A stretch of 64,000 nucleotides of DNA, taken from Candidatus Fermentithermobacillaceae bacterium. Lineage in GTDB: Bacteria > Bacillota > Sulfobacillia > Fermentithermobacillales > DUSS01. Shown piece by piece: positions 59,273 to 64,000 of the stretch. The notes under the pieces were generated by a model. That model saw nothing but the letters and a program-made list of their open reading frames with translations. It was not told the origin of the DNA and ran no database searches. The first letter of the stretch is position 1. Each line of letters opens with the position of its first letter. The position numbers were made by a program, and so were the translations under genes. The stretch covers positions 134,634 through 198,633 of the forward strand of contig DUSS01000045.1 in the NCBI GenBank assembly GCA_012842495.1, given 5' to 3'.

Positions 59273-60100
59273 GTGGGTTCGGATCTAACCAGGTACCTCA
59301 GGGTGGAAAAGCTTCCTCACATCTGGTGCGCGGGGTGCGGGCACGGGATCGTCACCCAGGCGATAGTGAGAGCAATCGACGAACTCGGGCTCGACCCGGT
59401 TAAAGTGACGATCGTGTCGGGTATCGGCTGCTCGTCGCGAGCCCCGGGTTACATGAACTTCGATACCCTGCATACGACCCATGGACGGGCTATAGCCTTC
59501 GCGACCGGGGTGAAGCTAGCTCGTCCCGAACTTAAGGTCATCGTGATTACCGGGGACGGGGATGCAGCTGCCATTGGAGGTAATCACCTGATCCACGCTG
59601 CCAGAAGAAACATCGACTTGACCGTCATTTGCTATAACAACACCGTTTACGGAATGACTTCAGGCCAGTACTCTCCGGTTACCCCGCTAGGGAGCTTTGC
59701 TTCAACTGCACCTTACGGGATGGTCGAGCGTCCTTTCGATCTATGCGAGCTCGTGATGGGCGCAGGGGGTACCTTCGTAGCCCGCAGCACTACTTACCAC
59801 GCTCGCCATCTCACCAATGTCATAAAGCAAGCGATTCAGCACAAAGGGTTTTCCTTCGTAGACGCGTTCTCGCAGTGTCCCACGTACTTCGGCCGGAGAA
59901 ACAACATGCGGGACGCCCTCGCGATGCTCAACTGGTACAAGGAAAACGCCGTGTCCCGAGATGATTGGGCGAAAATCCCCCCGACCCAAAGGGGCTCGAA
60001 GTTTCCCATAGGGGTGTTCAAAGACGAAGAAGCCCCTGAGTACTGCGAAAGTTACCGGAAAGTTATCGAGAAAGCGATGAAAGAGGGGGACGCGAAGTGA
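59273..60100 (+). CDS. korB: 2-oxoacid:acceptor oxidoreductase beta subunit
   Basis: WCAGCGHGIVTQAI, GIGCSSRAPGYMNFDTLHTTHGRAIAFATGVKLA, TGDGDAAAIGGNHLIHAARRNIDLT (TPP site). Confidence 0.97.
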   Translation: MGSDLTRYLRVEKLPHIWCAGCGHGIVTQAIVRAIDELGLDPVKVTIVSGIGCSSRAPGYMNFDTLHTTHGRAIAFATGVKLARPELKVIVITGDGDAAAIGGNHLIHAARRNIDLTVICYNNTVYGMTSGQYSPVTPLGSFASTAPYGMVERPFDLCELVMGAGGTFVARSTTYHARHLTNVIKQAIQHKGFSFVDAFSQCPTYFGRRNNMRDALAMLNWYKENAVSRDDWAKIPPTQRGSKFPIGVFKDEEAPEYCESYRKVIEKAMKEGDAK

Positions 60101-60699
60101 GGAAGGAATTCAGGCTGGCCGGTGCGGGAGGCCAAGGTCTCATCAGCGCGTCTATAATCCTTGCGGAGGCCATCGCTTCCCGGACCGACCTGCACGTCGC
60201 TCAAACTCAGTCCTACGGTCCTGAGTCGCGAGGTGGATCCTCCCGGGGTGACGTGATAATATCCGATTCTCAGGTAGACTATCCCGAGGTTACAAAGCCC
60301 CAGTACCTTCTGGTGATGACTCAGGAAGCCTGCTCGACGTACGCGAAAGGCCTCGCTCCCGGAGGCGTGCTGATCGCCGATTCCACCTACGTAAAGGAAA
60401 TTCCCCCCGTGGATGGAACGGTCAAGTCTTACCCCATCAGTGAACGGGCCAGAGAGATGGGCAGGGAAATAGTGGCCAATATGATTGGTCTGGGTATCCT
60501 CGCCGGTTTCACCGGCGTGGTTTCTCCTGAGGTCCTCGAGGAAGCCGTGATGGAAAGGCTGCCCAAGAGCACATGGGATCTCAACAGGAAAGCTCTTCGT
60601 CACGGTTTCGAAGTAGGAATGCAAATGGCTGGCCGGGGGGAGGTGGTGACTGAAAGGGCACGAGCCCAAAGGCCTGGTTTGGGCGAGTTAGAGAAGTAG
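60097..60699 (+). CDS. korC: 2-oxoacid:acceptor oxidoreductase gamma subunit
   Basis: LAGAGGQGLISASIILAEA, TQSYGPESRGGSSRGDVIISD. Confidence 0.96.
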   Translation: MRKEFRLAGAGGQGLISASIILAEAIASRTDLHVAQTQSYGPESRGGSSRGDVIISDSQVDYPEVTKPQYLLVMTQEACSTYAKGLAPGGVLIADSTYVKEIPPVDGTVKSYPISERAREMGREIVANMIGLGILAGFTGVVSPEVLEEAVMERLPKSTWDLNRKALRHGFEVGMQMAGRGEVVTERARAQRPGLGELEK

Positions 60700-60755
60700 A
60701 TCGCGTTTTCAAGAAGGCAGTGATTGTGAGCAGTTATGGGGGAGGTTTCTAAAGA

Positions 60756-62009
60756 ATGGCGGAGAAGACGTTAAATCCTTTTGAAATCGTCCAGGGTCAG
60801 ATTAAAAGGGCTTGTGACCAGCTGGGGCTGGAACCCGCGGCCTACGATATCCTGAAGCAACCGGAGAGGGCCATAGAGGTTTCGTTCCCGGTGGAAATGG
60901 ACGATGGCACGGTTAAGGTGTTCACAGGATGGCGCTCTCAGCACAATACCGCATTGGGTCCGGCTAAAGGAGGACTCAGGTTCCATCCCAACACCAACTT
61001 CGACGAGGTTAAAGCGCTCTCCATGTGGATGACGTTTAAGTGCTCCGTAGTAGGTCTTCCCTATGGCGGGGGTAAGGGGGCGGTGAGGTGCAACCCCAAG
61101 GAACTTTCGCCCAGGGAGCTGGAGAGGATTTCCCGCGGCTTCATCAGAGCTCTAGGCGACTTCATAGGTCCTCTTAAAGATATTCCGGCGCCGGACGTAT
61201 ACACCAACGCACAGATCATGGCGTGGATGGTGGACGAGTTTTCTGCAATGAAGGGATTCCCCAACCCCGGGCTACTGACTGGAAAGCCCATATTGCTCGG
61301 AGGTTCCCTTGGGCGCAATACCGCAACCGCGAGGGGTTGCACTTATGTTATTCGCGAAGCTGCGAAGAAAATCGGTCTCGATCTGAAAAAAGCTACTTAC
61401 GCCGTTAACGGCTTCGGGAACGCCGGGTCTTATTCGGCCTTCTTCATGAAAGATATGGGCGCCAAGATGGTGGCGTGCAATGACTCCAAGGGTGGTGCTT
61501 ACAACCCCGAAGGAATGGACCCGGTGGCAGTCTCCCAGTGGAAAGCCGAGCACGGCACGGTGAAAGGATTCCCCGGCTCTCGTGATATTTCCACCGAAGA
61601 GCTTTACGCCCTTCCGGTGGACATACTCATCCCGGCAGCTTTGGAGAACACGATAACCCAGTCGATCGCCCCGAACGTAAAGGCCAAAATAATTGGGGAA
61701 GCTGCCAACGGGCCCACCACCCCAGAAGCCGATGAGATCCTGAACAAGAAGGGGGTCATGATTCTCCCGGACATCCTGGCGTCCGCCGGTGGGGTGACCG
61801 TGTCCTATTTCGAGTGGGTGCAAAACCTGATGAACTTCTACTGGACGGCCGAGGAAGTAGATAGCCGTCTGGAGAACATCATGGTGAAAGCTTTCGAGGA
61901 AGTCTATGCCATGCACAAAGAAAAGGGAGTTTCCCTGAGGGAAGCTGCGTTCCTGGTGGCCGTCAAAAAAGTGGCCGACGCCATGAGGCTCAGGGGCTGG
62001 CTCTCCTAA
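60756..62009 (+). CDS. gdhA: Glutamate dehydrogenase (Glu/Leu/Phe/Val dehydrogenase family)
   Basis: HNTALGPAKGGLRFHPNTNFDEVKALSMWMTFKCSVVGLPYGGGKGAV, APDVYTNAQIMAWMVDEFS, VNGFGNAGSYSA. Confidence 0.97.
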   Translation: MAEKTLNPFEIVQGQIKRACDQLGLEPAAYDILKQPERAIEVSFPVEMDDGTVKVFTGWRSQHNTALGPAKGGLRFHPNTNFDEVKALSMWMTFKCSVVGLPYGGGKGAVRCNPKELSPRELERISRGFIRALGDFIGPLKDIPAPDVYTNAQIMAWMVDEFSAMKGFPNPGLLTGKPILLGGSLGRNTATARGCTYVIREAAKKIGLDLKKATYAVNGFGNAGSYSAFFMKDMGAKMVACNDSKGGAYNPEGMDPVAVSQWKAEHGTVKGFPGSRDISTEELYALPVDILIPAALENTITQSIAPNVKAKIIGEAANGPTTPEADEILNKKGVMILPDILASAGGVTVSYFEWVQNLMNFYWTAEEVDSRLENIMVKAFEEVYAMHKEKGVSLREAAFLVAVKKVADAMRLRGWLS

Positions 62010-62032
62010 GGCAAAGCCACCCGAGATACTTA

Positions 62033-62061
62033 GGCCCATCCCCAGTTCTCGGGGATGGGCC
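62033..62061 (+). terminator. Intergenic hairpin between gdh and mutA
   Basis: ggcccatcccc agttctc ggggatgggcc; only a weak T tract. Confidence 0.55.
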
Positions 62062-62089
62062 TTCTCTGAAACGAAGGGGGAGTGCATAG

Positions 62090-63766
62090 TTGTCGCAAGA
62101 GAAAAACAGGGAACTGGAGAACGCAAAAGCTTCCTGGGAGCGTTCGACCCTCGCGAGGGTCGTTTCCAAGTTTCCTGAAAGACAATCCTCGTTCAAAACG
62201 GACTCGGGTATCCAGCTGGAGCGGGTGTTTACCCCGGTCGAACTCGGAGACTGGGATTACCTGACCAAGCTCGGCTTTCCCGGTGACTACCCCTTTACCA
62301 GGGGAGTCCAGCCCACTATGTACCGGGGAAGGCTCTGGACCATGCGTCAGTATGCCGGCTTCGGAACAGCCGAAGAGACCAATAAACGGTTTCGTTTCCT
62401 GCTGGACCAGGGTCAGACCGGTTTGAGCGTAGCCTTCGACCTTCCGACTCAAATGGGGTACGATTCGGACCATCCCCTGGCCGAAGGAGAAATTGGGCGC
62501 GTCGGGGTGGCGGTAGATTCCCTGGAAGACATGGAACTGATATTCCAGGGTATCCCCTTGGATAAGGTTTCTACCTCCATGACCATTAACGCTCCCGCTG
62601 CCGTACTCTTGGCCATGTACCAGGTGGTAGGCGAAAAGCAAGGGACGAGCCCGGACAAACTCGAGGGAACGGTCCAAAACGATATATTGAAGGAATACGT
62701 GGCGAGAGGCACGTACATTTTCCCACCTGGGCCATCCATGCGCCTCGTCACCGACGTGTTCGAATACTGCTCGAAAGCGATCCCCAATTGGAACACGATT
62801 TCTGTCAGCGGTTACCATATAAGAGAAGCGGGCGCTACCGCAGCTCAAGAGCTGGCTTTTACCCTGGCCGATGGCATCGCTTACGTCGAAGCGGCCATAA
62901 AGAGGGGGCTCGATGTGGACGCGTTTGCGGGGCGACTGTCTTTCTTCTTCGCGTGCCAGATGAACTTCCTCGAGGAAATCGCCAAATTCCGGGCAGCCAG
63001 AAGACTTTGGGCCAGGATTATGAAGGAGCGGTTCGGGGCGAAAAGCCCGAGGTCGTGGATGCTCCGATTCCATACCCAAACGGCAGGTTCTTCTCTTACG
63101 GCGCAGCAACCCTTCGTAAACGTCGTTCGTACGGCCATAGAAGCGCTTGCGGCCGTCCTCGGAGGGACCCAGTCTCTTCATACCAACTCGTGGGATGAAG
63201 CTCTGTCCCTTCCCACGGAAGAGTCGGTGAAGATCGCTCTCCGCACCCAGCAGGTAATCGCTTTTGAGACGGGTGTCGCGGATACCATCGATCCCCTCGG
63301 AGGGAGCTATTGTCTGGAGCGACTTACCGACGAACTCGAGGCCCTTGCCGAAGACTATATTCGGAAGATCGACGACCTGGGAGGAGCGGTCGCCGCGATC
63401 GAGTGCGGCTTTATGCAGCGCGAGATCCAGGAGAGCGCGTACCGGTATCAAAAGGCCGTGGAAAAAAAGGAACGTATTGTAGTAGGGGTTAATGCTTTTA
63501 CTGAGAAAGAGGAGCCTCCCAGGGAGATATTGCGCCTGGATCCGGCCGTGGCCGAGTCCCAATTAAAGCGGCTCCGGGCTCTGAGGATGCGGAGGGACGG
63601 CGCCGCTGTGAAAAGGGCACTAAAAGAGATAGAGAGGGCGGCAAAAGGGGAGGAGAATCTGATACCCCCTATAATCGAAGCGGTAAGAGCATATGCCACC
63701 ATCGGAGAGATCTGCGATGTGCTCAGGGGCGTGTTCGGTACCTACCATCCCGCGGCCGTATTCTAA
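62090..63766 (+). CDS. mutA: Methylmalonyl-CoA mutase, catalytic (large/N-terminal) subunit without B12-binding domain
   Basis: [109 protein letters not shown]; 558 aa. Confidence 0.95.
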   Translation: MSQEKNRELENAKASWERSTLARVVSKFPERQSSFKTDSGIQLERVFTPVELGDWDYLTKLGFPGDYPFTRGVQPTMYRGRLWTMRQYAGFGTAEETNKRFRFLLDQGQTGLSVAFDLPTQMGYDSDHPLAEGEIGRVGVAVDSLEDMELIFQGIPLDKVSTSMTINAPAAVLLAMYQVVGEKQGTSPDKLEGTVQNDILKEYVARGTYIFPPGPSMRLVTDVFEYCSKAIPNWNTISVSGYHIREAGATAAQELAFTLADGIAYVEAAIKRGLDVDAFAGRLSFFFACQMNFLEEIAKFRAARRLWARIMKERFGAKSPRSWMLRFHTQTAGSSLTAQQPFVNVVRTAIEALAAVLGGTQSLHTNSWDEALSLPTEESVKIALRTQQVIAFETGVADTIDPLGGSYCLERLTDELEALAEDYIRKIDDLGGAVAAIECGFMQREIQESAYRYQKAVEKKERIVVGVNAFTEKEEPPREILRLDPAVAESQLKRLRALRMRRDGAAVKRALKEIERAAKGEENLIPPIIEAVRAYATIGEICDVLRGVFGTYHPAAVF

Positions 63767-63916
63767 GACCCCGGGCGACCTGCTCGGTGGGCAGAATGCT
63801 GCAGGCGCCGTTGGTTGGGCGTCATGAAAGAGACTGGGTGCGGCGAGGTATGGCAGCGTCCTGGTGGTCAAGGTGAGGTTAGAGGCTGTTGTACCGGAGA
63901 TTGGAGGTGGTTTTCT

Positions 63917-64000
63917 GTGATAAAGAAGATCGATCACTTGGGGATAGCTGTGAACGATGTGAAACAAGCTGCGGAGGACTTCGCTCGGGCTTTCGGCATC
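63917..64000 (+). CDS. Methylmalonyl-CoA epimerase (VOC family), truncated by the window edge
   Basis: GTG-initiated MIKKIDHLGIAVNDVKQAAEDFARAFGI. Confidence 0.85.
   Translation, partial: MIKKIDHLGIAVNDVKQAAEDFARAFGI

Noticed and set aside
62030-63562. Long antisense ORF (510 aa, minus strand) over mutA
   Set aside because: Shadow of the mutA coding frame; no domain signature.

Overview
This 64 kb window looks like chromosome from a high-GC, spore-forming Firmicute (Clostridia/Limnochordia-like; inferred from gene content and synteny). Most of it is densely packed housekeeping sequence: six tRNAs followed by ytxC, T-box-thrS, infC-rpmI-rplT, ktrBA-type K+ uptake, T-box-pheST, polX, mutS2, PBP1A, tyrS, yunB, nadE, yebC, bofC-like, ruvCAB-queH-queA-tgt-yajC, and a GntR/korDABC/gdh/methylmalonyl-CoA mutase catabolic cluster. 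The accessory or less ordinary parts are: (i) a Ycf35(DUF1257)-DUF2997-small ORF-Ycf46-type AAA cassette with a membrane coiled-coil gene in front (about 0.4-4.0 kb); (ii) a protein with three SPOCS/DUF3794 repeats and an SH3b domain; (iii) an unlisted 26-aa Trp-rich membrane micropeptide at 9727-9807; (iv) two decayed mobile-element remnants (ExeA/TniB-like ATPase with a zinc-finger ORF; ISLre2-like transposase); (v) an aminotransferase-transporter operon with a consensus sigma-54 promoter and its own enhancer-binding protein; (vi) a PolX whose polymerase carboxylates appear substituted while its PHP domain looks intact. No rRNA, CRISPR array or intact prophage was seen. All homology calls come from motif and family recognition by eye; no database search was run.
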